Shown here: piece after piece, positions 43,494-52,269 of the stretch | Layout: each line of letters begins with the position of its first letter | How positions within the stretch are numbered: the first letter of the stretch is position 1 | NCBI RefSeq assembly: GCF_014636175.1 | Contig: NZ_BMDW01000006.1 | Span: 1 to 64,000, forward strand | DNA length: 64,000 nt | DNA from: Sphingomonas psychrolutea | GTDB taxonomy: Bacteria > Pseudomonadota > Alphaproteobacteria > Sphingomonadales > Sphingomonadaceae | Reading direction: 5' to 3' | The notes under the pieces: generated by a model | Seen by the model: only the letters and a program-made list of their open reading frames with translations | Told to the model about the DNA's origin: nothing | Database searches by the model: none | Translations under genes and position numbers: made by a program

Positions 43494-44398
43494 CAGTGTG
43501 CTTCCTCGATTCGGGCGATGAGATACTCGAGCAGCCGATCGTGCGGGTCGTACCCGAGCACGTCCAGCGGCTTCGCGACGAAATTGGACAAAGCGTTGAT
43601 GTCGTAGAAGCGTGGGATCCCGTCGCGATCGTCGATCATCACTTCGATCCCGCCGACGTCGAGATTGGCCGCGCGCGCGATCGCTTCGGCGGCGTCGCGC
43701 AAGGCCAGGCCCGGGTCGGTCGCAACCATCGGGATCGGCGCGCTTTCATCGACGCAGGCATCGGCCGGGCACAGATCGAACGCACCGCCCCCTTGGATAT
43801 CGAGCGCGTAGAGGAATGTGCGGTCGAGCGTCTCGATCCGGGTGACCGTGCCGTCGCGCGCCGGAACGTAATCCTGCACCAGCAACACGCCGTCGACGCT
43901 GCTGGGAAGCTCGCCTGCGCCGACCGCATAGCGCAGTTCGGAAAGATTATCGAAGCGCGTGATCCCCGCCCCCGATCCGCCGATATTGGCCTTCACCACC
44001 AGCGGAAAGCCGATCGCCTGCGCCGCCGCGACGACATCTTCCGCGCGGTGCACCACGCGCGTCGCCGGGATCGCGAGGCCGAGCGATGCGATGAGCGAAA
44101 GTTGCCGCGCTTTGGACGAATCGATTGCCAGCACATCGGGCCCGTTGACGATCCGCGCGCCGCCGCGCCGCCAATGATCGAGCAAGGCAGTCGCGTAGAA
44201 GATCGGATGTTCGGCCGAACGCAGGAAGCTCGACATCGCGATGCGGTTGAACACCACGCGCGCCGGCGGGGCGGTGGCAGCGGGATCGAAATGCCCGTCG
44301 GGGGTCAGCGCGACATAGTCGACGCCGCGCCGGTCGAGCGCCGCGAACAGCGGGGCGAACCAGGCGGGATGTTCGTACAGAATGGCGAGATCGGTCAT
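43493..44398 (-). CDS. ATP-grasp (RimK-like) ligase of unknown substrate
   Basis: This 301-residue protein has a complete ATP-grasp core. Lys136 lies in VVKANIGGSGAGI with the glycine loop at 140-145. Also seen are VLLVQDYVP, Glu252 in GGIEVM, and Asn268 in YDINALSNF for metal binding. Enzymes of this family join a carboxylate to an amine via acyl phosphate, as RimK, LysX and peptide-ligase members do. No carrier protein or peptide precursor gene is next to it. Translational coupling with the flavin monooxygenase suggests a common pathway. Confidence 0.83.
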   Translation of the reverse strand: MTDLAILYEHPAWFAPLFAALDRRGVDYVALTPDGHFDPAATAPPARVVFNRIAMSSFLRSAEHPIFYATALLDHWRRGGARIVNGPDVLAIDSSKARQLSLIASLGLAIPATRVVHRAEDVVAAAQAIGFPLVVKANIGGSGAGITRFDNLSELRYAVGAGELPSSVDGVLLVQDYVPARDGTVTRIETLDRTFLYALDIQGGGAFDLCPADACVDESAPIPMVATDPGLALRDAAEAIARAANLDVGGIEVMIDDRDGIPRFYDINALSNFVAKPLDVLGYDPHDRLLEYLIARIEEAH

Positions 44399-44439
44399 TC
44401 GACCGCCCTTGCCACCGTCATCCGCGCCGGACCAGCCGT

Positions 44440-44467
44440 GCCTGTCTTGCGGGCACGCAAGGCAGGC
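44440..44467. repeat. Inverted repeat between the TlpA-like and ATP-grasp genes
   Basis: A 12-bp stem, GCCTGTCTTGCG and CGCAAGGCAGGC with one G-U wobble, closes a GGCA loop. It lies between the ATP-grasp start (44398) and the stop of the TlpA-like gene (44478). No T-run adjoins it, so it could be an RNA structure in the leader of the ATP-grasp transcript or a factor-dependent terminator. Confidence 0.5.
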
Positions 44468-44477
44468 TTCACGCGAC

Positions 44478-45044
44478 CTAGCGCGCTTCGGCCAGCGCGG
44501 CGCGCGCGGCCGGGCCGGTCCAGTCCATCCCGCCGGTCGAGCGCCAGACCTCCTTGCCGCCTGAATCGAACAGGATGCTCATCGGCAGACTGGCATTATA
44601 AGCGATGCTGAAGCCGAGTTCCTTGTCGAGAAAGGGCTGGAGCCGCGTGAATCGCTGCTTGGCGAAGAAGGCAGCGACGGTTGCGCGGTCCTTGTCCTGA
44701 CTGATCGGCACGACCAAGATATTGGCAGCCGCTGCATCCAGCGTCGGCATTTCCTTGACGCACGGGCCGCACCACGTCGCCCACAGATTGACCAGCAGCG
44801 GCTTGCCCTTGAAGGCGGCGATTGTGGTCGGCTTGCCATCGGGGCCTTCGAAAGTCAGCGCCGGTGCGACCTCGCCTGTGTGGCTGCGATCGATCTTGCT
44901 TTCCTCGGTCGACGCAGACGGCGCGGGCTGCGCCGCGGGAGCAGCGGCTTGCTCGTTCGACGAGACTTGCTTATCGCACCCGGCCAGCAGACCTATCGGC
45001 AAGCCGAGCAGCAGGACCGAAGCAATTACCGAACGGAAAGACAT
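44478..45044 (-). CDS. TlpA-type thioredoxin-fold lipoprotein
   Basis: The 188-residue protein is a lipoprotein (signal [23 protein letters not shown], lipobox LAGC, Cys23) with a low-complexity tether and a TlpA/ResA-like redox domain. The domain contains [18 protein letters not shown] with the active-site pair Cys92/Cys95, and [21 protein letters not shown] with the cis-proline. It is likely a periplasmic disulfide reductase for cytochrome c or another thiol substrate. The ATG at 45044 faces argH, 19 bp away. Confidence 0.9.
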   Translation of the reverse strand: MSFRSVIASVLLLGLPIGLLAGCDKQVSSNEQAAAPAAQPAPSASTEESKIDRSHTGEVAPALTFEGPDGKPTTIAAFKGKPLLVNLWATWCGPCVKEMPTLDAAAANILVVPISQDKDRATVAAFFAKQRFTRLQPFLDKELGFSIAYNASLPMSILFDSGGKEVWRSTGGMDWTGPAARAALAEAR

Positions 45045-45063
45045 CACGGGCGCATCCAATGCG

Positions 45064-46431
45064 ATGTGGGGTGGGCGCTTCGCCGAAGGGCCGGCTGCGG
45101 TGATGCGTGCGATAAATGCCTCGATCCCGTTCGACAAGCGTCTCTGGCGGCAGGATATCGCCGGATCCAAGGCGCATGTCGCGATGCTCGGCGCGACCGG
45201 GATCGTTTCTCCGGAAAATGCTGCGGCGATTTCGGCCGGGCTCGACTCGGTCGCCGCGCACTATGCAGCGCATGGCGTCGACGAGGACATGGCGCTCGAA
45301 GACATCCATATGCAGTCCGAAGCGCGGCTGGCCGAGGCGATCGGTCCGGTCGCGGGGCGGTTGCACACCGCACGCTCGCGCAACGATCAGGTCGCGACCG
45401 ATTTCAAGCTTTGGGTCCGCGATGCCATCGACGAGGTCGACGCCGCGCTCTCCGGCTTTCAGACCGCCCTACTCATCCGCGCCGAGGAGCATGCCGACAG
45501 CGTCATGCCCGGCTTCACGCATTTGCAAAGCGCGCAACCGGTCACGCTCGGCCATCATTTGATGGCGTATCACGAGATGATGCTGCGCGACCGCAGCCGC
45601 TTTGCCGATGCACGGGCGCGCATGAATTTGTGCCCGCTCGGCTCAGCGGCACTGGCGGGCACGGGGTTCCCGATCGATCGGGAAATGACCGCCGCCGCGC
45701 TCGGCTTCGACGGGCCGACGCGCAATTCGCTCGACGGCGTGTCCGACCGCGACTTCGCGATCGATTATCTGACCTCGGCGACACAATGTTCGCTGCATTT
45801 GTCGCGGCTCGCCGAGGAATTCGTTTTGTGGGCGTCGCAGCCCTTCGGCTTCGTGGCCTTGAGCGATCAATGGTCGACCGGCAGCTCGATCATGCCGCAG
45901 AAACGCAATCCCGATGCCGCCGAGCTGGTGCGCGGGCATGCGGGCCGCATCCTCGGCTGCATGACCGCGCTGATGGTGACGATGAAGGGCCTGCCGCTTG
46001 CCTATTCGAAGGACATGCAGGACGACAAGCCGCCGGTGTTCGAAGCGCACGATTTGCTGGCCTTGAGCATCGCGGCGATGACCGGAATGGTCGAAAGCGC
46101 GACCTTCCGCACCGATCGGATGCGCAAGGTCGCCGAGGCCGGGTTCGCCACCGCGACCGATCTGGCCGACTGGCTGGTGCGCGAAGCGGGCGTGCCGTTC
46201 CGCGAGGCGCATCACATCACCGGGCGCGCGGTCGCCCGCGCCGAGGCGCTCGGCGTCATGCTCGATGCCGTGCCGCTCGCCGATTTGCAGGCGATCGATC
46301 CGCGAATCGATGCGCGGGTTTACGGCGTGCTGTCGGTCGATGCTTCGGTGGCCAGCCGGACGAGCTTGGGCGGCACCGCGCCGCTCAGAGTGCGCGCGGC
46401 GATCGCGGCGGCACGCGGAGGAGAGACATGA
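45064..46431 (+). CDS. argH: Argininosuccinate lyase
   Basis: ArgH cleaves argininosuccinate to arginine and fumarate. The 455-residue protein begins [27 protein letters not shown]. It contains [31 protein letters not shown], the TGFTHLQ-like [11 protein letters not shown], and the fumarase-family signature [12 protein letters not shown] at 273-284. Homologues usually carry several residues before AMWGGRF. Here the frame is open upstream for more, but no ATG/GTG/TTG is present nearby, only ATC codons. The start is therefore placed at 45064, and a non-standard start is possible. Confidence 0.95.
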   Translation: MWGGRFAEGPAAVMRAINASIPFDKRLWRQDIAGSKAHVAMLGATGIVSPENAAAISAGLDSVAAHYAAHGVDEDMALEDIHMQSEARLAEAIGPVAGRLHTARSRNDQVATDFKLWVRDAIDEVDAALSGFQTALLIRAEEHADSVMPGFTHLQSAQPVTLGHHLMAYHEMMLRDRSRFADARARMNLCPLGSAALAGTGFPIDREMTAAALGFDGPTRNSLDGVSDRDFAIDYLTSATQCSLHLSRLAEEFVLWASQPFGFVALSDQWSTGSSIMPQKRNPDAAELVRGHAGRILGCMTALMVTMKGLPLAYSKDMQDDKPPVFEAHDLLALSIAAMTGMVESATFRTDRMRKVAEAGFATATDLADWLVREAGVPFREAHHITGRAVARAEALGVMLDAVPLADLQAIDPRIDARVYGVLSVDASVASRTSLGGTAPLRVRAAIAAARGGET

Positions 46432-46670
46432 TGCGGCCTGTGCTCCTGTTGGGATCGTTGCTGCTGCTCGCCAGCTGTGGCGCCGCGAAAAATTTGAAAC
46501 CGGCCAAGGGCGAGTCGCTGCCGGTCGCGCCCTATGGCGCAAAGGCCACGCCGACCCCGGCCGACCTGCTCAAACCGAGCGGCCAGGCGCGTCCGGCCCG
46601 GAGCGACGAATTGCTCCAATCGTCGCAAGAGCGGCGCGGCGACGAATTCACGCTACCGCCACCCAACTAA
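46428..46670 (+). CDS. Small lipoprotein, LptM (YifL)-like
   Basis: This 80-residue lipoprotein (signal [17 protein letters not shown], lipobox LASC, Cys17) has a short proline-rich mature part ([18 protein letters not shown] ... FTLPPPN). Location between argH and lysA and the composition resemble the LptM/YifL family, which helps assemble LptD in the outer membrane. The similarity is by composition and context rather than strong sequence identity. It starts within the argH stop (ATGA), after GGAGGAG. Confidence 0.77.
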   Translation: MMRPVLLLGSLLLLASCGAAKNLKPAKGESLPVAPYGAKATPTPADLLKPSGQARPARSDELLQSSQERRGDEFTLPPPN

Positions 46671-46697
46671 CCTCCCATCCGATTTTAGGCTGATATC

Positions 46698-47960
46698 ATG
46701 GATCACTTCTCGCTGATCGACGGCGCGATGCACTGCGAGGGCGTGCCGCTGTCGGTGATTGCCGAGCAAGTCGGGACGCCGGTCTATATCTATTCGACCG
46801 CCATGTTCGAACGGCATGCCCGTGCCTTTCGCGACGGGATGGCAGCGGCAGGCAACGTGCATCTCGCTTATGCGATCAAGGCCAATCCCAATCTCGCGGT
46901 GCTGCGCCTGCTCGCCAAGGCCGGGTATGGCGCGGATGTGGTGTCGGGCGGCGAGCTCGCGCGCGCGCTGGCGGCGGGGATCCCGGCGGCGGATGTGGTG
47001 TTTTCGGGCGTCGGCAAGACCGAAGGCGAACTCTCGACCGCGCTCGATGTCGGGCTTGGTCAGTTCAACCTCGAGCTTGAGGAAGAAGGCGTCGTGCTGG
47101 CGGGCCTCGCCGCCGCAAAGGGCATGATTGCCGATGCCGTGCTGCGCGTGAACCCCGATGTCGATGCCGGCACGCACGCCAAGATTTCGACCGGAAAGGC
47201 CGAGAACAAGTTCGGCGTGCCGATCGACCAGGCGCCGGCGATCTTCGCGCGGCTCGCCGCCCTCCCCGGTCTGGCGATGCGCGGTGTTGCGATCCATATC
47301 GGCAGCCAGTTGAACGACCTCGCCCCGCTCGAAGCGGCGTATACGCGCGTGGGGGAACTGATAGCGGAGATTCGCGGCATGGGGCTGCCGGTCGACCGCG
47401 TCGATCTCGGCGGGGGGCTCGGCGTGCCGTACCGCGCGGGGGAGGTGTTCCCCAGCCCGGCAGAGCTCGGTGCGATGGTGGCGCGCGTCACGCGCGCGTG
47501 GGGCGTGCGCTTGATGTTCGAACCCGGCCGCGTGATTGCCGGCAATGCCGGGGTGCTGCTGACCAAGGTGATCTGGGTCAAGCCCGGTGTCACCAACCCC
47601 TATGTCATCGTCGATGCCGCGATGAACGATCTCGCGCGCCCCGCTTTGTACGATGCGTGGCACGATTTCGCAGCGGTGCGCCCGACCGGCGCGCGGATGA
47701 CCGCCAATATCGCCGGACCCGTGTGCGAAAGCGGCGATACCTTCGCCATGGGCCGCGACATTGATGCGGTTGCGCGCGGCGACCTTGCCGTGTTCCGCAC
47801 CGCTGGCGCCTATGGCGCGACGATGGCCTCGACGTATAACAGCCGCGCGCTCGTGCCCGAAGTGCTGGTCGATGGCGACCGTTTCGCGGTGGTCGCCGAC
47901 CGGATCCTGCCTGAGACGATCCTCGCCGCCGAACGCATCCCGGACTGGCTTAAGGCGTGA
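46698..47960 (+). CDS. lysA: Diaminopimelate decarboxylase
   Basis: LysA decarboxylates meso-diaminopimelate to lysine, the last step of the pathway. The 420-residue PLP enzyme has the cofactor lysine Lys61 in LAYAIKANPN, the specificity segment GKAENKFGVP, HIGSQL, and the phosphate-binding VDLGGGLGVPYR. Cys343 in GPVCESGDTF is the partner-site cysteine. YNSRALVPEVLV closes the active site. It is downstream of argH and the small lipoprotein and overlaps the siroheme synthase start. Confidence 0.97.
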   Translation: MDHFSLIDGAMHCEGVPLSVIAEQVGTPVYIYSTAMFERHARAFRDGMAAAGNVHLAYAIKANPNLAVLRLLAKAGYGADVVSGGELARALAAGIPAADVVFSGVGKTEGELSTALDVGLGQFNLELEEEGVVLAGLAAAKGMIADAVLRVNPDVDAGTHAKISTGKAENKFGVPIDQAPAIFARLAALPGLAMRGVAIHIGSQLNDLAPLEAAYTRVGELIAEIRGMGLPVDRVDLGGGLGVPYRAGEVFPSPAELGAMVARVTRAWGVRLMFEPGRVIAGNAGVLLTKVIWVKPGVTNPYVIVDAAMNDLARPALYDAWHDFAAVRPTGARMTANIAGPVCESGDTFAMGRDIDAVARGDLAVFRTAGAYGATMASTYNSRALVPEVLVDGDRFAVVADRILPETILAAERIPDWLKA

Positions 47961-48739
47961 GTTTTCCCCAGCCGGCTCTGCACAGCTTGCCGCTGTTCGT
48001 GCGCATGGCGGGGCGCGCGGTGATCCTGCTGGGCGATGGCGAACCTGCAGAAGCGAAGCGGCGCTTGCTCGAGCGCGCCGGGGCGAGGATCGTCGGGGAA
48101 GCGGCGGAGGCGGCGCTCGCGATCGTCGCAATCGAGGATGAGACCGAAGCACTGGCGGCGATTGCGCGGCTCAAGGCGCGCGGCGTGCTCGTCAATGCGG
48201 TCGACCGGCCCGACAGTTGCGATTTCACGCTGCCCGCGATCATCGATCGCAGCCCGGTGATCGTGGCGATCGGCACCGGGGGGGCGTCGGCGGGACTCGC
48301 GGCGGCGCTGCGACAACGGCTGGAGGCGCTGCTGCCCGCCACGATCGGGCCGCTGGCCGAGCGGCTGCACGCGCTCCGCGCGGCGATCCGGCTTTCTTAT
48401 CCCGCGCTCGATGCCCGTCGCCGTGCGCTGGGCGCTGCCTTTGCGCAAGGCGGCGCGCTCGATCCGCTCCGCGCAGATCCTGCGGCAGTCGGGGCCTGGC
48501 TGACGACTCCCGCCGCACCCTCCGACCAATTCGTCACGCTGCGGCTGCGGTCGCCCGACCCTGACGATCTCACGCTCGGCGATGCGCGCGCCCTCGCGCT
48601 CGCCGAGCGCATCTATCACCCGGCCAGCATCCCCTCCGCGATCCTCGACCGCGCGCGCGCCGATGCGGTACGGATTGCGGCGGATGCGCCGCCGGGAAAG
48701 GGCGAATCGGGGCTGACGATCTGGATGGAGTGGGCATGA
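47957..48739 (+). CDS. Siroheme synthase (precorrin-2 dehydrogenase/ferrochelatase, CysG N-terminal type)
   Basis: The 260-residue protein starts at a GTG within the lysA stop. It shows SLPLFVRMAGRAVILLGDGEPAEAKRRLLERAGARIV, an NAD-binding Rossmann motif of Met8/CysG-A proteins. VNAVDRPDSCDFTLPAIIDRSPVIVAIGTGGASAGLAAALRQRLE then covers the active-site and dimer region. This part alone converts precorrin-2 to siroheme; the SAM-dependent uroporphyrinogen methyltransferase must be separate. Siroheme serves sulfite reduction. The C-terminal extension beyond about 210 is not family-typical. Confidence 0.85.
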   Translation: MSFPQPALHSLPLFVRMAGRAVILLGDGEPAEAKRRLLERAGARIVGEAAEAALAIVAIEDETEALAAIARLKARGVLVNAVDRPDSCDFTLPAIIDRSPVIVAIGTGGASAGLAAALRQRLEALLPATIGPLAERLHALRAAIRLSYPALDARRRALGAAFAQGGALDPLRADPAAVGAWLTTPAAPSDQFVTLRLRSPDPDDLTLGDARALALAERIYHPASIPSAILDRARADAVRIAADAPPGKGESGLTIWMEWA

Positions 48740-49686
48740 GCGGCTTTGCATACCGTGTCGCAGACGGGAAAGCCGAACGGCTTGATATCGCGCAGGCGCT
48801 CGACGCTCCGGGCGATTTGGTCTGGGTCCATCTGACGACGAACGACGAACATGCGCAGCAATGGCTGACACAAACCGCCAAGGCCCCCGATTATGTCGTC
48901 GATGCGCTGACCACCACCGAATCGCGCCCGCGCTGCGATGCGCTCGGCGACGGGGCGTTCCTGAACTTGCGCGGGCGATCGCGCGACGAGATGACAATGT
49001 CCGACCCGCTCGCGTCGTTGCGGATCTGGGCGACGGCGGGGCGCGTGATCTCGGTCGCGCGGCTCTCGGTCACCGCGATCGATGATGTGGTCAAGCTGGT
49101 CGAGGGTGGGATGGTGCGCGACCCCGGCGACCTGATCGCCGAATTCGCCAGCGCGATCACCGAGGAACTCGATCCCGAGGTCGCCGATCTCGGCGATCGG
49201 CTCGACGATTGCGAAGCCGATCTCGATGCCGACAAGGTGTTCGAGCTGCGCCGCGGCGTGACCAAGGTGCGCGTCGCCGCGATCGGCTATCGCCGCTTTC
49301 TGCAACCGCAACGCGCCGCACTCGAAAAACTCGCGTCGTTGCCGTGCGACTGGCTGCACGACGACGACCGGCTCCACCTCAATTCCGCCGCCGACCGCGC
49401 AGCACGCATGGCCGAAGAGTTGGAGGCGATCCGCGAGCGATCGGCGTTGATGCACGAAGCGCTGACCGATTTGCGCGCCGAACAGATCGATTCACGCTCG
49501 CTGCTGATTTCGATCGTTGCGCTGATCTTCCTGCCGCTGACCTTCCTGACCGGCCTCTACGGCATGAACGTCGAAGGTCTGCCCTTCGCCAAGGAACCCT
49601 GGGCGTTCGACGTGATCGGGGGCATCTGCATTGCGGTATCGGTTGGGATCATCGGCTATTTCAGCGCGCGGCGCTGGTTCGGCTGA
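48736..49686 (+). CDS. ZntB-like zinc/magnesium transporter (CorA superfamily)
   Basis: The 316-residue protein has a large cytoplasmic N-terminal domain with long helices, then two membrane helices at the C-terminus (SLLISIVALIFLPLTFLTGLYGMNVEG and FDVIGGICIAVSVGIIGYF). The signature Gly276-Met277-Asn278 in YGMNVEG defines the CorA superfamily, and the NVEGLPF extension is ZntB-like. The ATG at 48736 overlaps the previous stop. It is convergent with the response-regulator gene, separated by two bases. Confidence 0.9.
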   Translation: MSGFAYRVADGKAERLDIAQALDAPGDLVWVHLTTNDEHAQQWLTQTAKAPDYVVDALTTTESRPRCDALGDGAFLNLRGRSRDEMTMSDPLASLRIWATAGRVISVARLSVTAIDDVVKLVEGGMVRDPGDLIAEFASAITEELDPEVADLGDRLDDCEADLDADKVFELRRGVTKVRVAAIGYRRFLQPQRAALEKLASLPCDWLHDDDRLHLNSAADRAARMAEELEAIRERSALMHEALTDLRAEQIDSRSLLISIVALIFLPLTFLTGLYGMNVEGLPFAKEPWAFDVIGGICIAVSVGIIGYFSARRWFG

Positions 49687-49688
49687 CC

Positions 49689-50273
49689 TTAGCGGCTCAG
49701 CCGCTCGACCTCGTCATTGAGCGCCTGGATCGACGCGACGAGCCGCTGCCGGTCGGCGCGCGTGGCGGCGAGCTGTGTCTTGGTTTCGCCCAGTTCGACC
49801 GCGCGTGCGGCGATGCGCGCATCGAGGCTGGCATTAGAGCGTTTGAGTTCGGCGATGCGGCGCGCGCGCGCCAGGGTCCGGGCGATGCGCGCGGCGAGCA
49901 CGTCGAAATCGAACGGCTTGGCGACGTGATCGTCTGCCCCCGCCGCCAAGGCCTCGACCGCGGCCGCGGGATCGCTGCGCCCGGTCAGCATGATGACGGG
50001 CAGGTCGGCCGTATCGTGGCTGCCACGGATCTCGCGCAGCACCTGCACCCCCGACAGGCGCGGCATCACCATGTCGAGCAAGACCAGATCGAAGCCGCGC
50101 GCAGCGATCAGGTCGAGCGCTTCCCCGCCGTTGTCGCTGAGGACAGTGAGATAGCCGAGATGACCCAGCCGCCGTCCGAGGACAGTGAGATTGGTGCGAC
50201 TGTCATCGACCACGAGAATCGTGCCGAGCCCGCGGCGGATTGTGGTCGGATCGGGAGCAGGAAGATCGATCAT
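49689..50273 (-). CDS. Receiver-domain response regulator with C-terminal coiled coil
   Basis: The 194-residue protein has a complete receiver domain: Asp23-Asp24, phosphoacceptor Asp67 (LVLLDMVMP), Thr97 and Lys119. A helical tail (about 135-194: RARRIAELKRSNASLDARIAARAVELGETKTQ, ending NDEVERLSR) follows that resembles a coiled coil and carries no DNA-binding or enzymatic domain. As the last gene of the flagellar operon it may act in motility signalling through protein contacts. The ATG at 50273 is preferred over one six codons upstream. Confidence 0.85.
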   Translation of the reverse strand: MIDLPAPDPTTIRRGLGTILVVDDSRTNLTVLGRRLGHLGYLTVLSDNGGEALDLIAARGFDLVLLDMVMPRLSGVQVLREIRGSHDTADLPVIMLTGRSDPAAAVEALAAGADDHVAKPFDFDVLAARIARTLARARRIAELKRSNASLDARIAARAVELGETKTQLAATRADRQRLVASIQALNDEVERLSR

Positions 50274-50328
50274 GCAGCAAAGCCTAGCCACGCCGGGTCA
50301 CGATTTGGTTAACGACGCGGCAACGCTG

Positions 50329-50751
50329 TTACCCGGCGCGAACGGTGCGCCACGCCTGGCCGATCTCATCGAGCGTCTCGGCCACCTCCCGAAACGGGCG
50401 CGGGTCGCTCCCGATGCTCGCGCGGACCACCGTCTGGCGCGCCCCGGCATAAAGCGAGGCGAGCGCCGGCGCGACGCTGCCGCCTGCATCGAAATCGAGG
50501 CTGGCCTCAAGCGCGAAGAGGATCGCGGTCGCGCGCGTGACCTTGTCGCTCTTCATCGCATAATTGCCGTTCTCGGCGGCCCAGGCGGCACCGCGTAGGG
50601 CGCGGATCGCCTCATCATACAGCAGTTGCACCAAAGCCGGGCCGTCGGCCTCGGCAGTCTGACCGGCGAGTTCGATCTGGCGATAGGTCGCTTCGGGATT
50701 GCGGCCGAATGTCGTGGCATAAGCGGCGCTCAATTGCCGCTCTTGTTCCAT
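50329..50751 (-). CDS. fliS: Flagellar export chaperone FliS
   Basis: This 140-residue all-helical protein has the FliS pattern ATYRQIELAGQTAEADGPALVQLLYDEAIRALRGAAWAAE and a later helix ATAILFALEASLDFDAGGSVAPALASLYAGA. FliS binds the flagellin C-terminus and keeps it from polymerising before export. The start overlaps the fliD stop by 22 bp, consistent with coupled translation. No flagellin gene is in the window. Confidence 0.87.
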   Translation of the reverse strand: MEQERQLSAAYATTFGRNPEATYRQIELAGQTAEADGPALVQLLYDEAIRALRGAAWAAENGNYAMKSDKVTRATAILFALEASLDFDAGGSVAPALASLYAGARQTVVRASIGSDPRPFREVAETLDEIGQAWRTVRAG

Positions 50752-52214
50752 TGAGCGATCTGGTTCGTCAGCGTGGTCTGGGTCGCTTTATAGGCCGCGA
50801 CGCGCGCATCGGAGGCGGCATATTGCTTGGTCAGGCGCTCCTGATACGCCGTCGTATCGGTCGCGACCTTGGCCTCGGCGTCGGTCACGCGGGTCTTGGC
50901 CGCCGTGTAGAGCGCGGCGCTGCCGACGAGGCCGATGCGTTCGGTCTTGCCGTTCACCGTTACCGCTTTGTCGACCGCCGCCGCCGAAATCGCATCGAGC
51001 GCCGCCGCGATCCCCCCGCCGCTCGCACCGGTGCCATCGGCGAACAAGGCCTCAACGCCATCGGGATTGCTGGCGAGCACTGCGGCGAGTTTGGCCGAAT
51101 CGACGCTCAGCGTCCCGTCGCGATTGGTCGAAACGCCAATCGCCGACAGCGTGGTGGGCGCGCCCGCCGCCGCTCCGGTCGTGAGCGTGGTCAACGTCAG
51201 CCCGCGCAGCGCGCGCGACAGGCCGGTGGCGTTATAATCGTTGCGCAACGGGCCGGTCGCAGAATCGGTTTCGCTCTTCAGCACCGCTTGCAACTGATTA
51301 TAGGTATCGACGAAATCGGTCACCGCCTGCGAAAGTCCGGCCGTGGGCGTGCTGCTGCCGAGCGTGACGGGCTTGCCGACCGCGGCGCTGGCCAAGTTGA
51401 GCTTCACGCCGTCGATCAGGTCGGTCACGGTATTGGTGGCGCGTTCGACGGCAACACCGTCGAGCTTTAGCTGGGCGTTGAGGGCGGCACTGCCGATCGA
51501 TGTTGCGGTTTCGCCGACCCCGACATTCAATTGCGCGAGAGCGGGACTGTCGCCACTCAGCGTGAAGGCTTGCGCGCTGCCGGTCGCGCCCTTCAGCGTG
51601 AGCCGCGCGGTGCCGTCGGCATCGGTGACGATGCTCGCGGTAACCCCCGCCGCCTTGGCGTTGATTGCCTTGGCGACGCCCTCCAGCGTCTGATGATCGC
51701 TGTCGATCGGGATTTCGATGGCGGACGCGGTTCCGGCGGTAAACCCGGTGAGCGCGCCATTGCTGACCGTGCCGGTACCGAACGTAAGCGTCAGCGTGCC
51801 GGTGCCCACGGTCGCCGTCCGGCTGGCAAAGGGCGTCGCGGTCGTCGCGATTTGCGGCGTGGCAAGGCGCGTCACCTCGACCGAGGCGGACAGGCCCGAC
51901 AGCTTCGCACCGGGCAAGGCGCTCGCGGTCAGCACAGCGGAGTCCGAGCTGGTCGGCTGAGTCACCAGGCTGCCGCCCTTGACGAGGCTCTTCAAGCCCG
52001 AGGCAAAGCCGGTAATCCCGCTCTGGACCTTGGCGACCGAGGAGATTTGCGCGGTGAGCGCGTTTTCCTGCTTGGTGAGCGCGGCATTCTTGGCGGCGAA
52101 TTGCGCCTGGACCAGCGACGACACGAGCGACGCGGTGTCGACACCCGATCCGGCATTCTGCGCGGTCAGGATCGATTGGCCGAGGTTGGTCGACGTCGCG
52201 CTGGTCGTCACCAT
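50730..52214 (-). CDS. fliD: Flagellar filament capping protein FliD (HAP2)
   Basis: FliD caps the filament and folds flagellin at the tip. The 494-residue protein has the N-terminal region with SGVDTASLVSSLVQAQFAAKNAALTKQENALTAQISSVAKVQSGI. A Thr/Ala/Gly-rich beta core follows, then the C-terminal FliD_C region (DNYNATGLSRALRGLTLTTLT-like, IGVSTNRDGTLSVDSAKLAAVLASNPDGVEALF). The last helix is heptad-like (YQERLTKQYAASDARVAAYKATQTTLTNQIAQWNKSGN). It follows flhB by 55 bp with no recognisable flagellar promoter. Confidence 0.92.
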   Translation of the reverse strand: MVTTSATSTNLGQSILTAQNAGSGVDTASLVSSLVQAQFAAKNAALTKQENALTAQISSVAKVQSGITGFASGLKSLVKGGSLVTQPTSSDSAVLTASALPGAKLSGLSASVEVTRLATPQIATTATPFASRTATVGTGTLTLTFGTGTVSNGALTGFTAGTASAIEIPIDSDHQTLEGVAKAINAKAAGVTASIVTDADGTARLTLKGATGSAQAFTLSGDSPALAQLNVGVGETATSIGSAALNAQLKLDGVAVERATNTVTDLIDGVKLNLASAAVGKPVTLGSSTPTAGLSQAVTDFVDTYNQLQAVLKSETDSATGPLRNDYNATGLSRALRGLTLTTLTTGAAAGAPTTLSAIGVSTNRDGTLSVDSAKLAAVLASNPDGVEALFADGTGASGGGIAAALDAISAAAVDKAVTVNGKTERIGLVGSAALYTAAKTRVTDAEAKVATDTTAYQERLTKQYAASDARVAAYKATQTTLTNQIAQWNKSGN

Positions 52215-52269
52215 GACTGTGATCCCGTTACAAAACTCAGAGGATAGAACGACCGAAACCCGCGCATCT

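Noticed and set aside
52215..52269. A possible sigma-28 flagellar promoter before fliD
   Set aside because: TAAA occurs on the minus strand, but no GCCGATAA-like minus-10 follows at the right spacing. A sigma-54 match was also not found.
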